64,000 nucleotides of DNA, taken from NCBI GenBank assembly GCA_023333565.1, contig JAJKFH010000668.1, positions 434,001 to 498,000 of the forward strand, given 5' to 3'. The DNA comes from Puffinus mauretanicus. Lineage: Eukaryota > Chordata > Aves > Procellariiformes > Procellariidae. Under the pieces are notes generated by a model. The model worked only from the letters and a program-made list of their open reading frames with translations, was not told the DNA's origin and ran no database searches. Position 1 is the stretch's first letter, and every line of letters begins with the position of its first letter. Both the position numbers and the translations under genes were made by a program. Below, piece by piece: positions 12,601-26,911 of this stretch.

Positions 12601-15600
12601 CTCTGTGAAGCAACAGAGCTGCAGGAGGCAGAGAAGGCAGCCAGGCACGTGTTTATTGCCCAGCAATGGTAATTCTGCCATTCCTCCCTTTATCCTTCTC
12701 AGCTACTCCAAATGCTTTTCCCCCCTGTAGTGGCAGCCCTGTAGGAAGAGTCTGCTTAATTTTATACCTGCCAGCTGCCTTCCTCTTCTCCTCACTTCTG
12801 TAACTAAACTCTTGCACCAAACTCATGTTTCTGCACTTCGTTCTAATTCAGCAGAACAAAGCTAAATTCTCTTCTTCTTTGCTTTCAGAGGCTTTTCAAA
12901 CCTCGTCCATCTGTGCAGTGCAGACCTACGAGTTGTAAATTGAAATGAATTAAAACTCTCTCAGCCTGTCATGTAAGAGTTTATGAACTGCCAGAAGCTG
13001 ACCCCTGAATAACAATGAGAGAGCCTTGAAACCTGCTCTTCCCAGAAGGATGTGGATAGGATGATGTCCAATGGAAAACGGACACTTTTAGTTCACCTCT
13101 GTGAATATTTTGTACTCCTGGGGTGGGGGCATGGGGCAGTGAAGAAAAGCTGCCAAGAGCCAGCAACCTGCTCCCTATAGATTATTCACCATCTCCTCTC
13201 TACCCCGTGCTTTTGCTGAAGGGCTTAATGCTCGTATACTGCATTTTGTAACTAATTCACTGACCCTGCTGCAGCACTTAAAGTGATGAAGTGGATGCAG
13301 AATTCTACCTCTGTCCCTTGTTTCCAAGGCAACCATCTTGCCTTCCTTCTCCAGAAGTGTCACACTTAATTTGTTCAGTCATAGATACGATTGCAAGAGT
13401 TTATAGCAAGAAAGGGAAGGCACTTCCACCTTTTATTAGTGGAGGTGCAAATTAACCTGCTGGGCTGGTGTCTCCTCCTGACCTCCTGGAGGCTGCCGTG
13501 CCACCTTCCCGGGCGCTTTTGCTCACCCGAGATGTTTGGAAGGGAGCTGTTGGATGCTCTGCCATGCTGTTCAAACCCCGGGTACTGGAGCCCTTGGAAA
13601 TCTGTGTGTGTTTGCCACTGTAGATTCCTTTGCAGGTGCCGAGCGTGCTCCTTGACTTCTGTGCCTGCATTTGAGGGAGTGAGAGGGGTTTCCCTTAACC
13701 TCTGCTGCAGCATGTATGCTCACGGGCTTTTCCGATGCCTTGTCCGTGGTGTCATGCAGTAATCTCCCCTCGGCGGGACGCACAAAAAAAGCACTCCTCC
13801 TCTCCTTTCTTGCTGAGGCACCTGGGTCTGCCTTCCTTCCCTGTGGCAGGCACACGGAAGGAATCTTTGGTTCTTCTACCCACGTTCTGCAAATCGGTTT
13901 CATAATGCAACTGTGTGTGGCGTGTTAAAGGAATGTGAGTCTCCATCTGTGCACAGAACACCTCTCCTCGTAGGAGTCTGAATCTCACCTTTGGCCCTAG
14001 CATCACCCAGGGGAAAACTGCTTCTCTTTCTTGCTCATTTCTATTTTTTTTAAGAACTTGGACATCTCTTGATATTACAGGAGTTGGAGCAGTGATTGCA
14101 GGGACGCCGCTGTATATTTATTGCTGGCATGTGCTGCCTTTCCCCGGGGCATACTGTTGTGTGCCTTCCGCGTTTGCGAGAGTACTGAGTTAAACTGGAA
14201 TGCTGTTAGTTGCTTCTTGTGGTGACGGTGACCTTCCAGTAAGCTTGAAGCCCTTACATGGTATCATGGGAGGTGGAGAATCGTTCATAACTGATCCTTG
14301 CTGGCAGGGTGGTGATCTGCAGCTTGGCATCTGGCTTCAGAGAAAATTGTCGATATACGAAACAAGCAAACTGAAATATTTGTGACCTAGAATGGGAAGT
14401 GAATTAGCTGTAAGTATTTGGAAGCTGCAGCTGTGCTTGCTGATTCTTATTTTAACCTTGCTTATACCAGAACTTGAAAAAAGCAGAGTGATGACTTCTG
14501 ATGTGAAATTCGATCTTGGAAGCTGCAAACCAGACAGGCTCATTAAGCATTGGTCAACCCAGATTCCTTTTTTCATTCAGTCCTTGACCCTTGCTGCCTT
14601 ATCTCCCTGTAGATTATAGCAACCCGTCTGGATGCCACTTCTTAACTGGCAGGATCACAATTAATACTTGTGCTGCTGCTGTCTGGAGTTTCTGTGCTTT
14701 GCAGACATTCTCAACAAGCTTGCAAAGTAGTAAGAAATGATCTCTTATTACTGCTCCCTTCACTCTGTTTCAAAGGGCTGGGAGTGGCTGAGAAATGTTT
14801 CACAGATCAGGGAGGAATCTGCCTCTTCCAAGGGAAGTTCTGGACAAGGGGCGCTTTTGAGATCTGCAAAAGTTTTTCTTTTCCCTTAGTGTTAAAGCGT
14901 CGGTCTGCGAGCACCAGGTAAATGGCTATGTTTGTGCCAGGGCAGTTGGCTCGGGAAACATTAGTGAAACTGGGAGTAAATGGTGAAATAGGGCACTCTG
15001 TCAGTAGTACTCTAATCCAGACCCAGTGTTTCAGGGTCAGCAGTGAAGGCAGGGTGAGGAGGGACTTTCTCTCATCTGCGTTGCTGACCGATGGGAGAGT
15101 TGCACTGTGGGAGGGTAGCTGCTTTCTGGCTTAGTCAGTGGCCAGTAGCTTCCTGAGCCAGATTAGGGCATTTGATGGAGCCAGTGGTCCTCAGCTGAAG
15201 AGCAAATCTTCACTAATAACATTTAGCACCAGTGCAGAAAGCAGGATCTCTGTCCCTGCTGGAAAATTGCTTGCCAGGAAATACTCTGCTGCTCCGTACA
15301 GAATTGCTTGAGGCACCTTCCAAGAGGTCTTTGATTTTCTTAGAACTTCAATGAATTTCTCTCCTCACTCTATATCCTCATTACCATATATGCATATGCA
15401 AGTATTTGAAATCACCTCCCAGAGGATGGAATCATTATGACTAGAGTACAGTGATTCAGGTTTCTGCTGTTAATAAAAACCTATTTTTACTCTCCTGGTA
15501 AGTAGGACAGAAGGAAAGAAAGAGGCAGAGCTGAAATACAGCAAAATAAAAACACTAGTTGCTATAGACTTCTAGGCTTTCTCCCTTTAAAATACTCCTT

Positions 15601-18437
15601 TTCATAACAGTCATTCTGGTCTCGTTTGTCCTGTATATTCCATTCTCCTTAGGTCCCTGGCATTTAGTTTGGGTCCCCCTAGCTCCAGTGCCCCTGGCAA
15701 AAATAGCTGGTGGCTGTGTTGGGTCTTCTGTTCCTGTGCGAGATGATCCTGCCAGGCTGGATCAGCCTAGGCTGAACTTGCTATCTTGGCAGTCACTTCC
15801 TTGATGAAAGCAGCCTCCCAAGGAAAGGAAATCAAATGATCCAATTAGGAGTGCTGTGTGCCATGCACATCACCAAGGAAGCCATCCACAGGGTTTGCTA
15901 AAACTGTTGGCCAAAATCTAGTTATGCTGGACGTGCTCACTTCCTGCTAGCCCAGTAGCTGGGGTGACATTTTACTTAACTCTTGTAATGCCACTTCATG
16001 CACCAGAGGTCATACTTGACAAATTAGATCTGCGTTCAGGTGACTTTCCTAAAATACGCTGCTTTTACCACAGCTTCCAGTATAGTCATGGTATGGCTGT
16101 GGAAGAAATGCCAGTAGATCCATATCGGTGTGTAACTGGAACGTGCCAACCTCATCGCTGTTTGGGGCGTTGTGCATCCGTTCAGACTAAGCATGGAAGG
16201 ATGGAATATGATTCCTTGACGTTGACATGTTCTGTGATTAACCAAAATACGTTTCCTTTTAAAAGTTTAGGCTGTCGGGACTACTTCACTCTTTCTTACT
16301 GCAAATGGCAAGATGCTGCCTTCCTCGGAGCAGTAGGCTGACTTTAAAACTCAATCACTACAGAGGAAACGGTTTGAGGATGCTAATTGTGAAGCGGGGT
16401 TTCTGGACAAGGGTTCACTCCCCCTTTGAATCCTAGCTGATTTGATCCAGTAGCTACATTTTCATTTGTTTATCTCCTAACTCCTAGCTTTTGCTGGATA
16501 GTTTTATTAGATTGCCCCTTTTTTTTTTTCTAGGCCTACTGTCAAAGCAACGTAAGACTAGAACAAAATTATAATTACCATTCTTTTGTGCAGGAGGTGC
16601 ATCCAACCCTTACTTCCTAAAATGAATTTGGAACTGGAGTGATAAAAAAACAGATGGCTCAGGTTTGTAAGAGCTCTTTGGTGACTGGCTTCAGGCCCTC
16701 CTCAGTGGTTATCAGCCAGGAGTTACTGGATGCCCGTGCGAACTATGGAGGGGGAAGCACTCGTGGCACATCAGGCTTGTCTAGGGCAGCAGTCGTCAGG
16801 CAAAGAAGTGAATATGCCGTGAGGGGATAATTTTAGATCTTGCTCTGCTTTTGAGGTGTGTTTTCAGAGAGACCTTAAGTTGCTTCCTAAAGCAGCACCC
16901 TTTTGTGGCTTAAAGTAAACTTTGAGAGGGGGGAAAAAGGCTTAGACTTTCTAGGCTACCTCCTGTTGTGAAAGACTCTGAATGTCCCTTTGTGCAGGTA
17001 AGTGGCATCTACATAATATTTAGCAAGGTGAGCACAAAAGTGCAGTTTTGCTTTGTTACTGTGCAAAGACCAGGAAGAATAGGTCCCGGTGGCCTAAGTG
17101 ACATCCAGCCCTCAGCGTAGAAATAGGGCGGTTGGTATCAGTGCCAATTCAACAGTTTATCAGGAAAGCAGGCTGAGGTTCAGGAGATGGTTCTAAATGT
17201 GGGAGGTTTTGATGCTTTCTGACCCTTCCTTCGTGTAGAATGACCCTCCAGGGCAAGGCATAAGTAACAGCCTGATGAAGTGCTCCGTAGGACAGCCTCC
17301 CCGCTAGCAGGGACAGCCAGCTGCTGGGCGCACCACCTTCGACGGCAGCAGAACACCACCATTTATCGGGGAGGGAGCGACTGGATGGCCATCACCTGAC
17401 CTTTTCATTTGCTAGCCGTAGGCAGCTGATTCTCCCTGCTGTGGGACATGATGCAGGGAGAGCAGGGAGCAGCAGGAGGTGTGTGGGCTGGAAAGTTCCT
17501 CCTAGGTCTGGAGGAACTTCTGTTCACACCTGCATTCAAGAGAGGATTGGTAGCGCGGAGGTTCTAGCAGTACTTCTAGAAAACTTTTGGTGCCCACATG
17601 CAGTGCTGATAGATGTCCCAGAGACAGTCTGGTGTCGGAACCCTGCTATGAGAGTACGATAAAAACGAAAGAGGCCACCCATATGGCTTCTGAGATGCTG
17701 ATGTGATGTAAGCCTGTTGGATTCTTGATCTGATTAAGAACAGCTTTCAGAGCTGATATCCCTTACTGGGCAGATGGTAGCACTATGGCTACTGGTTTTA
17801 ATGGTAACAGATGTCCCTTGAGACAGAGGTGGGATAAGAGGATTATAAGCATTTTTGCTGTGGTCTTGTTGAAAACTGCCTGTTAAAGGAGCTTGTGAGT
17901 AAATAACACTCTCCTTAGATTGACATTCTGCAACCTTTCTTTTGTCTTGTTGCGCTGGATTAGCCTCAACTTCAGGATAGAAGTTTCTCCTTCCCTGCTT
18001 GCTTTGGCAATACAACTCAGGAGCTCTAGCAGCTCTAATAATGTGTTTTGACTTACGGGTAGGTAGTTTGGCCTTGAGTTGGTGATGGGGAAAATGTTCC
18101 TGCGCTCTGTTTCCAAGCAGACCTGTTAGTTTCTCCTTAGCTGACAAAGCACCCAGTGGCTGGAGCACCTTGTGGAGTGGCTTACGCAGCTGTTGGTGTC
18201 CCTGCAGCGTTGTCAGCACGACAGACTTGCCTTTCTTGACGCTCGCCTCTCTTGGTTATTACACATTTAAAAAACCTGCAGTGGCATAAAACTGGCTAGG
18301 AAGTTTTCCAAAAGCAAACTGCACATACCTTTGAATATTGGGGTGGAATGGGACCATCTTGTAGCGTCAAGGATTTCTCCATGCCTTCTGAAAAGCGAAG
18401 CTGTACTGATGAAACTCTGCTCTTGGACTCTTTGCAG
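9648..18437 (+). other. STK11: STK11 intron 7
   Basis: An 8.8-kb AT-balanced intron, donor GTGAGT, acceptor TTTGCAG. I see only homopolymer runs and unrelated chance open frames, the longest being a 161-codon minus-strand frame at 17734-18219. No further exon or named repeat was recognised. Confidence 0.85.
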
Positions 18438-18631
18438 TTGGTTTCGTAAGAAACATGCTCAGGCAGAGGCTCTGGTGCCCATACCTCCCAGCCCAGAAAC
18501 AAAGGACAGGTGGAGAAGTATGACGGCGGTGCCTTATCTGGAAGATCTGCATGGCTACAATGAGGAAGAGGATGATGACTTGTATGACATTGAAGATGAT
18601 ATCATCTACACTCAGGACTTCACAGTACCAG
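18438..18631 (+). CDS. STK11: STK11 coding exon 8 (C-terminal regulatory region)
   Basis: The frame reads (N)[20 protein letters not shown], then [19 protein letters not shown], an acidic run with [15 protein letters not shown], and YTQDFTVPG. It ends the kinase domain and begins the regulatory tail. Phosphosites known from human are conserved: PPSPE (S325), RSMT (T336) and YTQ (T363, ATM type). It is 194 bp against 188 in human; the two extra codons lie in the acidic loop after LHG. Confidence 0.96.
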
Positions 18632-21600
18632 GTAGGAGAGAATGATGCTGGAATGGGTAGGGCAGAAGTGGCTTTTTGGTTTTTGTCTGTTTAAAGCTTT
18701 TTAGGAAAGGCCTTGAGGTCTGAATAATCCTTTCAGTGGAGGAGACTATTGATTATTAGGTGGTGTGAGTGACGCATAGTGAGTGAGCCAGGATGCTCCG
18801 GATGCCTTGGTCCTTTATTTGATCAACCAGGATGCCCCTTCCTGTGTGTTACCCATATGCCAATTTCCTGCCTTCATCCAGTAATAGCTTGCTCCTGCTG
18901 GACTCTGTTGTTTAGCACATTTAATTCTTTTGGCTGGTTTTGCTAGACTAAGTTATTTTGGAGCAGAGCCCTATAAATGACTCAGTGTTCAGAGTAGATG
19001 GCACATCTGGGGAAGAAGGGTGCTTGTAGCCTTACACTGAGACCTTTTTTCTGCTCCAGCCTTGGTAACTGTCTGGTTACAGACTTGCTTCTTTCTTTAT
19101 TAGGGATTTCCTGTTGTTGTAAGGTAAAACAACCAGTAAGTACAGGGGCGTGTGTGGTTTTAACCATGCAGTTCTTACAAAGTGGTGGTAATCAAGTAGC
19201 TTTCCTTCTTTGGCCTCTCTGTACCTGTAAGCCGTGTAGCTTGTGAGCAGAAGGCTGAAGGGCATGTCTGCGGTAAGACTAAAGACAAAGACTGCTCAGC
19301 TTTACAGTCATTGCAGCAGCGGTACTGTATCAAGGCAGCAGTTTCCTTGTCTTGCTGCCGGTGTTCTCACTGCCTACATCAACAGAACGTGAGTTTCTAG
19401 ATTAATTGCTCCAGCCTAGTTTAATTGTTCTGGAAGGAAGGTTTCAAGTACTGTTTGTAGGGATGTTGATTTACTTTACCGCAGTGTGATTAGAGGTACT
19501 TGCGACTCATCCTTCCTTGTGAGAAAGAAAGCCCTAGTTTCTGTAGTTCAAGACTAACCAAACTGCTTTAGTTTTTCCTTAATGACGGCCTGGTGGGCTT
19601 CTGTGGACCTGAGTAAAAGCAAGGTCTGGTTTTACCAAATCTTGCACCTGAAGACCTTGTTTTTCTCTTGGTTTCCTGGTTAGGCAGCAGTTGCTTTTCT
19701 GAAGCACTATCATGGAAGAATAGTGTCAGGCCTTGAATTGTAATAAGCCTCAAATTGTACCCAATGCTCAAAATTTCTTTGGGCACCAACTGAAACAAGA
19801 TTGGCTTCCAAGGGGAGAAGGGGAGAGGCTGCTTTGAGCCCAACTCGCTAAGCCAGCGCTTCGCTCCATGCTGTATGACATCCTTGGGTAACAGTCCCCA
19901 ACAGGGTGTCCGTTCAGATGTTCAGCCAAACGGATATGTAGGTGGGTCCGAGGTGGAGCCTGCCAAGATGAAGGGAGTCTCATCAAAGTGAAATAGATTT
20001 ATTTCCAAGTGCTGATTCACTGGTGACAGTCGAGTAATTTATAACCTTTTCTAATAGAACTAATGTCCCAGTGCCAGCTGGGTGACCTGCAGAGCTCTGT
20101 CCTTTGCTCTCTTCTTACATCCTGCAGACTTTTGTGCTAGAATCTGACCAGGGCCGAGCCTTTCCTCACAGCTTAGTGGAGGCTTTTTCAAAGGAGGGAT
20201 CCTCTTAAAAATGTGATAGACTCACTGAAGCACATACTTGATTGCTAGGGCCTTTCTAAGTACAGAAGCAGGAGAGAAGAGGACTTGCCAGATGCCTTTC
20301 CCGTTGTCAGAGGTTAGCCATTTTCCTCTGCAAGAGCTCTCGCCGGGAACAGCCCATGCATAAGTGCCCGAGATGTAATTCTGCAGAAATGTTGGGGCTG
20401 GAAGCCCCATTGCAGACAACGGGGCCTGAGCACAATGATGAGGCTGTCACGCTTGAAAATCCATAACCAGCATCACTTGCATCCCTTTCTAATTTTACAT
20501 TTTCCTTTCTGAACTGGCTTCAAGAGGCAGAAGGAAGATATGGTTGGTCTGTGTGTGCCCAGAACCTCCCTTGGAGAGCCAGCCTTCCAAGATGATAACC
20601 TCTGTGAGAGCAGATCTGTTGCTCTTAGCACTTGACTATCTCGCAGCCAACCCCAGAGCCCACAGGACAGTCTGTTACTGCTTTTTTGGGTGTCAGTCTA
20701 GAGAATAAGCGTGTGCATGTCTCTAACGGTGCTCTGTTGCTTCCCTGTGCGTTCCCAGCTGCAGAGGAGGAAGCTGAGGCAGGGCTTAGAGGACAGAGCG
20801 GAGCACTGAGCAGTCATGACGAGGTGTGTGGAGAGGAAGCCGTGCTCCCACCGGCCATGGGCGCAGAAGAGGAGCGTGAAGCTTAGCCTAGGCCCCAAAG
20901 CTACTGCCCTGTTGGGCTTTCCATGGCCTGAGCTAATTGCAGTGGCTGGAGAGTGCAGGATCATCTCCTTGCTTCCCCCAAGCTTCATCAGGATCCTACC
21001 TATCTCCAGGACAGTTGTGTTATTTCCAAAGCAGATAACCTTGTTCTGCAAGGGAATCATTCTTTGTATTTTTAGGGTAGCTGTAGGGGTTCAGCACGCT
21101 GCAGAGGAAGGCAGTTTGTGACCCCTTTCAGAGTGGGTTACTTGGCTTGTGAAATCCAGCCCATTCCTGCAGACCTGCCCCGCGAATGATTTTGTACAGC
21201 AGATGTATTCCTGTCTGTTCTCACTCAAGTTAAAATGTTTTGTTTCTTTTTAACGCAGGTGATTAGCCTGCGTTGCTGTCTGGTTTATGCACTTCAGTGT
21301 GATTAAAAAGTGGAAGCTTAGGCAGACTTCCAACATCAGAGAGTGGTTGTGTGTCCAGCAGGCCCAGGACAGAGCTGTCTGTCCTGGTTGCTGCTGAGGG
21401 TCTCTGGCCTGCGGCACTGCAGCTGTGTGTCGCATGTTATCGTCTGCGTTTGGAAAAACAGCATGCTCTGCCCTTCCTCTGAAGAAGAACAGCAGAGTGT
21501 GCGAGATCCTCTTCTCGGTCGGGTGAGGGTTGGCGCTGAGCCCTCCGCCCTCAGTGGGCGAAGCGTTGTGCCCACGCTTTCCTGCTGTTGGACTGTCGGT

Positions 21601-24600
21601 ATCCGCTCCCAGGCCTCCCCCGGCCGTGGGTGGCTGCGGCCGCATCCCACGGGCAGCGTTACTGCCCCGTGTGCGGCCGGGAGCCTGGCCTGAGCCTGGC
21701 CTGTGCTGGTGCAGGTGCTCCTCCAGCAGCCATGCCTATCTGCCAGCTGAGGTGGATGTACCCCCACGCACAGGCAGGTGACTCTGATAGTGGGAGATCA
21801 TCTCCAGAATGGTAATATCAGCTATTATACCCTCCTAATGCAAACAGCAGCATTTAAACCCAAATAAGAGCTGTCATTTCAGAAGATGACAGGCAAATTA
21901 CTGGAAGATTTTTTTTTTTAAGTTCTCATGTGTAATTTGTGCTGTTTCAGAGGGATTTGAGACCTAAAGGCTAATTGTGGCCCCATAGACCAGCGCTTCC
22001 CATGTTACAGTTAGCCAGGGTGGATGGGCTGGACATGATTTTGGTTTAACTTAACTGGTGGATAAAATAACCTTTCCGTTACTTTAAGAGTTGTTGCTTA
22101 ATTGCTTAGGTAGATAGTAAAATAAAGCGTTGTTTCCAGCCAGTCTGAATGTCCTCTTCCCAGCACTCGGGTGCTTGTAGTGTTGGTGACTGAGTGCATC
22201 CGTGAAGGGTGGATTCTTTGGGGGCTATCAAACACAGCAGTCCAGGTAAGGGCTAGAGCTCAGGAAGTCCCCAGGGAACCATCCGGAGCAGGAGGAGGGT
22301 TTCTCTACGCTGGATGTTCTCGTGCTGCTCCTGAGGAGCCGTCACTGTCAGGCTTAGGTAGCTCGTTGAGTCTGAACACATGCGGCTCTTTGGGAACATA
22401 TTTGAGCATGGAACAAATTCCTCTCCCTTAGACAAATCGCCTCTGGTTTGGCTTGCCCTAGAAAGGACAGAAAGGATAGTCCAGTGTGCCCCCAAACCCG
22501 GCAGGAACAGATTTGATTTGGGCTTAAGCACTGAACAGCTGAGAACTGGTCTGCTGTGATGGATCATTCTCTCTACTTCTGATCAGTCTGTGATGGAGGT
22601 CAAGCTGTTCACAGGACTTGTAGAGATCCCTTAAAATAAGGCTTTAAAATAAGATCCCTTCACAAAAAAAAAAAGGGTAAGAGGGGCTGGTGAGATGGGA
22701 TACGAAGGTGCAGTTTACAGATGGACAGAAATCCCCCCACCAGCAGTGCAACCCAACAAGCTCACGGGAGGAGGGGGGAGCCTAGTGTGGGTACAGTATT
22801 GCATGGCCTTTGCAAAGGCAGGGGGGCAGCTTGCATAGAGAATAAATGTTAATCTTTTTTTACCTGAGTCTTCCTGCAGGATCCTTTTGAACTTGCTCAG
22901 CTCCATGCGACTGTTACATCTCTAACAGTGACGCCATATTAAAATAAAAATTTAAAAAAACTTGTAAGTGACTGATCAATTCAGTTGTGGCTCTGCTGGG
23001 CAGCGAGAGCAGGAGCAGAAGTGACTCACAGGTGGGAGTGGGTGTTCAGTTTGGGAGGGGAAGAGGGGGAACCTCATTAAATCTTGCATTCTTCAGAGGA
23101 AGAAGGGGCTTTGAGAATGTGCTTTTATTTTTAAAGGGTTATTTAAAGATTTATGCAGCTCTGTAGAGAGCTTTAAATGTTACGTGCCCCTGGTTCAATC
23201 GGTGTTAAACATCTCTTCCGAGGGAAGTGCTGAGGAGAGAATAACTGTGGCACTGAGCACGTGACAAAGCATCCTCTCCAGAAGTGGCTGCCTTCTTATT
23301 TGGAGAGAGGCAGCATATGCAATAAATGGATGTAAGCATCTTGCTTGTTGCTTTTGTGCTGCGTTTCAGATTTAGAAGGCTGTGCTCTGCTTTTTTCTCC
23401 CCTACCGTTAACCCCTTCCTCCGCTGCAGCCCAGTCCTCCCGCAGAGGCAAATGGCTGCATAGCTCGATTCTGGGTTTTTTTGTTTTGCTTCCGTAGCAT
23501 TCCAGTCTGAGGCTGGAAAATAAAGTCAGGACTGGAGTCTTTAAGTAAAGCCTGGTGCTTGAAAAGGTGCGTTTCTAGCTGCAAATCATGTATGCATGTT
23601 TGTGTCTGACAAACACAGCAATTCAAAAGCTCTTCATGGTTTTATTTTGAAACCTCTTTTGTGCCTGAATGAGCTGGATGGAGCCATTAAGAAATGTGAG
23701 AGGTGGCAAGGATGAACATGCACGTTTTCAATGCCTCTCTCAGCCCTCCTTTTATTTATTTTATTTTTAGCACTGTTCAGCTGGTAATGGTAAGGTAGGA
23801 TATAGCTGTTCGAACAGACACAGCACTGGGTCACTGGCTTCCGCGTGGGCAGACAGTTGCCAAGACTTCATCCCATGTTGAATTTTTATTTTCATTAATT
23901 TGAACGTCAGCAGCTGTCATTGGTGAAGGAGGTAAAATTAGCTCCCTCCTTGGTATCCATAATAGACTCCTGGGACTGTGCTTTTCAAGCAGGGTGGGAG
24001 GGGAGGAGGGAAGAGTCACACAAAAGACAAATGAACTGTTTGGATTTTTTTTTCCCCCTCCCCAGTCAGAAATGTTAATGGACTTGGCCTGAGTTCAGCT
24101 GAGGGAGGGGAAGGATAAGTGTTCAGCTTTGCTCTGAGTGGGGTTATCTGAGGCTCTGCAGACGTGCAGTTGGGATGTAGGGAGAAGAGGAAAAACCCCG
24201 AACTCCGGGTGCGGGGTCTGGCCGGGCTGCGCTGCTCTCGGGCTGCAGCCTGACCCACGGCGAGCTGCTCTGCTCCGAGTCACTGGGGAGAGCCCCATCC
24301 CTGGAGGTGTGTCCCCCTCTTCTGAGGGGCTCTTAGAAAGGGCTGAGGTGTCCAAGCTCTAACAAGTCACCCCCTTTTAAGGGCTCGGAAGCCGGTCAGA
24401 TCGATAGCAGGTCTGTAAGCGCACAGCTGGATATGGCTGGCGTTTCTGCTTCGTGCTCCTGAGCCTCTCACCTTGCCAGTCGTTTTCAGAAAGTATTCGA
24501 GGTAGTGACAGATGTCCAGGGTACCTCCGTCCCGCGTGGTGAGCTGTACGAGGAGCTGATCTGTTGTTTCTCGGGGGGTGCAAGGCTGGACAGCCCCCCC

Positions 24601-26911
24601 CTGGGGAGCGCAGTGGGTGCCATCGGCTCTGGCAGCGATAGGCTTGGGTGCAGGAAGCCAGGAGCCGTCCCTGGCGAGTCGATCCTTGTCTCTTCCCCTG
24701 GCGAGGCAGAAGCGCTCAGGTAAGCAGCAACAAGCCAGTAACGAGGAGCTGTGTCAAGACTTGGTGGAGCTGTCGGGGAGGGATATAAGGGGCAGCTCAC
24801 CAGCGGGTCTGTGGGGGAATCAATTGCACTTGTAACCTGGAATCTCCCTACAACAGGCAGACCTGTCCTACCCTCCCTCTCTCGCTCTTTTTGGGCCCCT
24901 GTCCCCAGCCTCTGGTAGACCAGCAGTACTTCACCCCGTTTTGCCTGGCCAGGGATTCAGCTCTGGCGTGGTGCAGTGTCCAAACCACAGCACCGGGAAG
25001 GTGCTCCCAAGCTCTTAGCAAGCCGGGAGCACAGCTGACTAGCTTGAAGAACTGACTGCTTTGATCTGTAGATCAATCAGCAGGGTAATTTCTCAAGGTA
25101 ATTCCTTAGCTGCTCTGCAGCTAGCCTGCTTTTAGGGGGAGAAGTCCACTCCCCGGTGAGCACCCTGGTTCTCTGGTGCTCGCAGCCTGCGCCAGGCCGT
25201 GCCTGGCCGTGGAAGTGCTCAATCTGCTGCCTTATTTCCAAGGATGCGTTTTTGCTCTAGCCTGCTGGGTATTGCCCTGTCGCAGCCTGCACTTTACTCC
25301 CGCTCTTTGCACCAGCGAGGCTTTACCAAAGCCGGTCAGAGGAGCCGTGGTCTGTGCTGGGTCCGGGCTCCTGCCGCCCTTGCTGCTTCAGGTCTCTGCG
25401 AGCGTTCAGCGAGGCTGATCCCCCTCCCCACGAGCACGAGCCCTCCAGGGAGAGGAAGGTGGGTGCTGAAGGTGACTTTGTCTGAACGAGGTGACCTCCG
25501 TGTCCCCTTGCCGCTTTTGTTTCCCAAATGACTCTTCACCCGCGGAGGACGTGCGGGGATGGAGGACAGGAGCAGAGTGGACGGGAACCCGCAGCGGTAC
25601 CCGGGAGGGATGCGGCGAGGCAGAGGAGAGCACGGGGTCCGCGGTGGACCCCGCTGATCTCCAGAGGAGAAGTGGCTCTCCCACCGCCCCCATCCCCGCC
25701 TGTGTCCCCCTCCTCCCCGAGCTCAGCAGTGGTGGGGTGATCATTGGCGCAAGTACAGAGAGATGACGTGCCGTTCGGCCTTGGCGGAGAAAGGATTGAG
25801 CATCCTTTAAAGAAAATTATACATAATCGTCTTACAGCCTTCGCTTCTACTCAAACCTCTGAGTCATAACTGAAGGGCCCTGGAGCGTGACGTTCCTGCT
25901 GGAAGGAAATTGCCTCGGCTGGATCCGGTGGGGGGGAGCCGGGAACCTGACGAATCCTCTCATCAGCCCTGCGTCTGGCCGGGGGATGCGCCGCGTTACC
26001 CATGGGAGCGCTGGGCTGCGTGTGTGGCGGTGTCCCCTCCCGCTCCGGGCCAGGGCTGCGCCGGGGGGGTCCTTTGTCACTCCCCAGGTGAATGGACATG
26101 ACCGGAGCCCCGGTCCAGCCATGGCAGCAGGCAGATGCCTCTGGAGATGGCTCTTCATCTGCTGTGCTGAGTCACGCTGAGCTGGCCCACAGAGGAGGGG
26201 AGAGGGGCTGATCTGAAGCCCTTCTCCCATCTGGGTGTCCCCCTTTAGGGGACGGTGGCATGCCTGAGCTGCTGCATCGCTGCCTGAACGGGCAGTGCCC
26301 TCAGCCCAGCCAGACGTGGCCATGCTGCCGCAGGCGGAGCAGACCTTCCCGTGCGCTGCGAAAGCAAATGGGTCTTTGCTCTACAAAGACATCAAGCCCC
26401 TGGGTGCTCCGCAGGTCGGTGGATGGGGCTGGGACCAGAGAAGGTAGCAGGAGGGAGGAGGAGGAGGAGTAACTTCCTCCACTGCTGCCCCTCTGCTCCC
26501 CAGCCAGGAGCCGGGCTGCTGCCCGGGGGGTTCAGGGTGGGCATGGCGGCTGCCCAGGGAAGAGGGGGCACGCCGTTCTCGAGGTCTGGACTGGTCGTGC
26601 CCATGGTTCTTGCTCACTGCCTCAGGTTTTCTCTTGTGTGCTGGGGACCACCAGCTGCTGTGTGCTGGAGAAACGGGGGTAAAACCAGTCCTCAGTGGGA
26701 GCAGGGAGGGAGACGTGGCCTCGGACTCCCTGCCTCACACATCCCCCGTTTGAGCTGCTTCTCCTGTGGTCCTCAAAGGTGTAGAAAAGGGCTGACATTT
26801 CCCTCGTGGAGCAGCATGCCTTCTGAGCGAGGGGAAGGGTTGCTCTTTGGTGGAGGCCATGCTCCGAGGCCGCTGCCCTCCCTCTGCCTCACCACCTCTC
26901 TTCCCTTGCAG
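18632..26911 (+). other. STK11: STK11 intron 8, spanning a base-composition switch
   Basis: An 8.3-kb intron, donor GTAGG, acceptor CCCTTGCAG. The first half resembles the AT-balanced upstream introns; from about 24.1 kb on it is GC- and CpG-rich, like everything downstream. Mammals have an alternative last exon (short LKB1 isoform) in this interval; I could not identify an avian equivalent. Confidence 0.8.

Noticed and set aside
17734..18219. 161-codon minus-strand open frame in STK11 intron 7
   Set aside because: It is in AT-balanced DNA and therefore less trivial, but I recognise no family and a nested frame overlaps it. It could be a decayed repeat; a protein search would decide.
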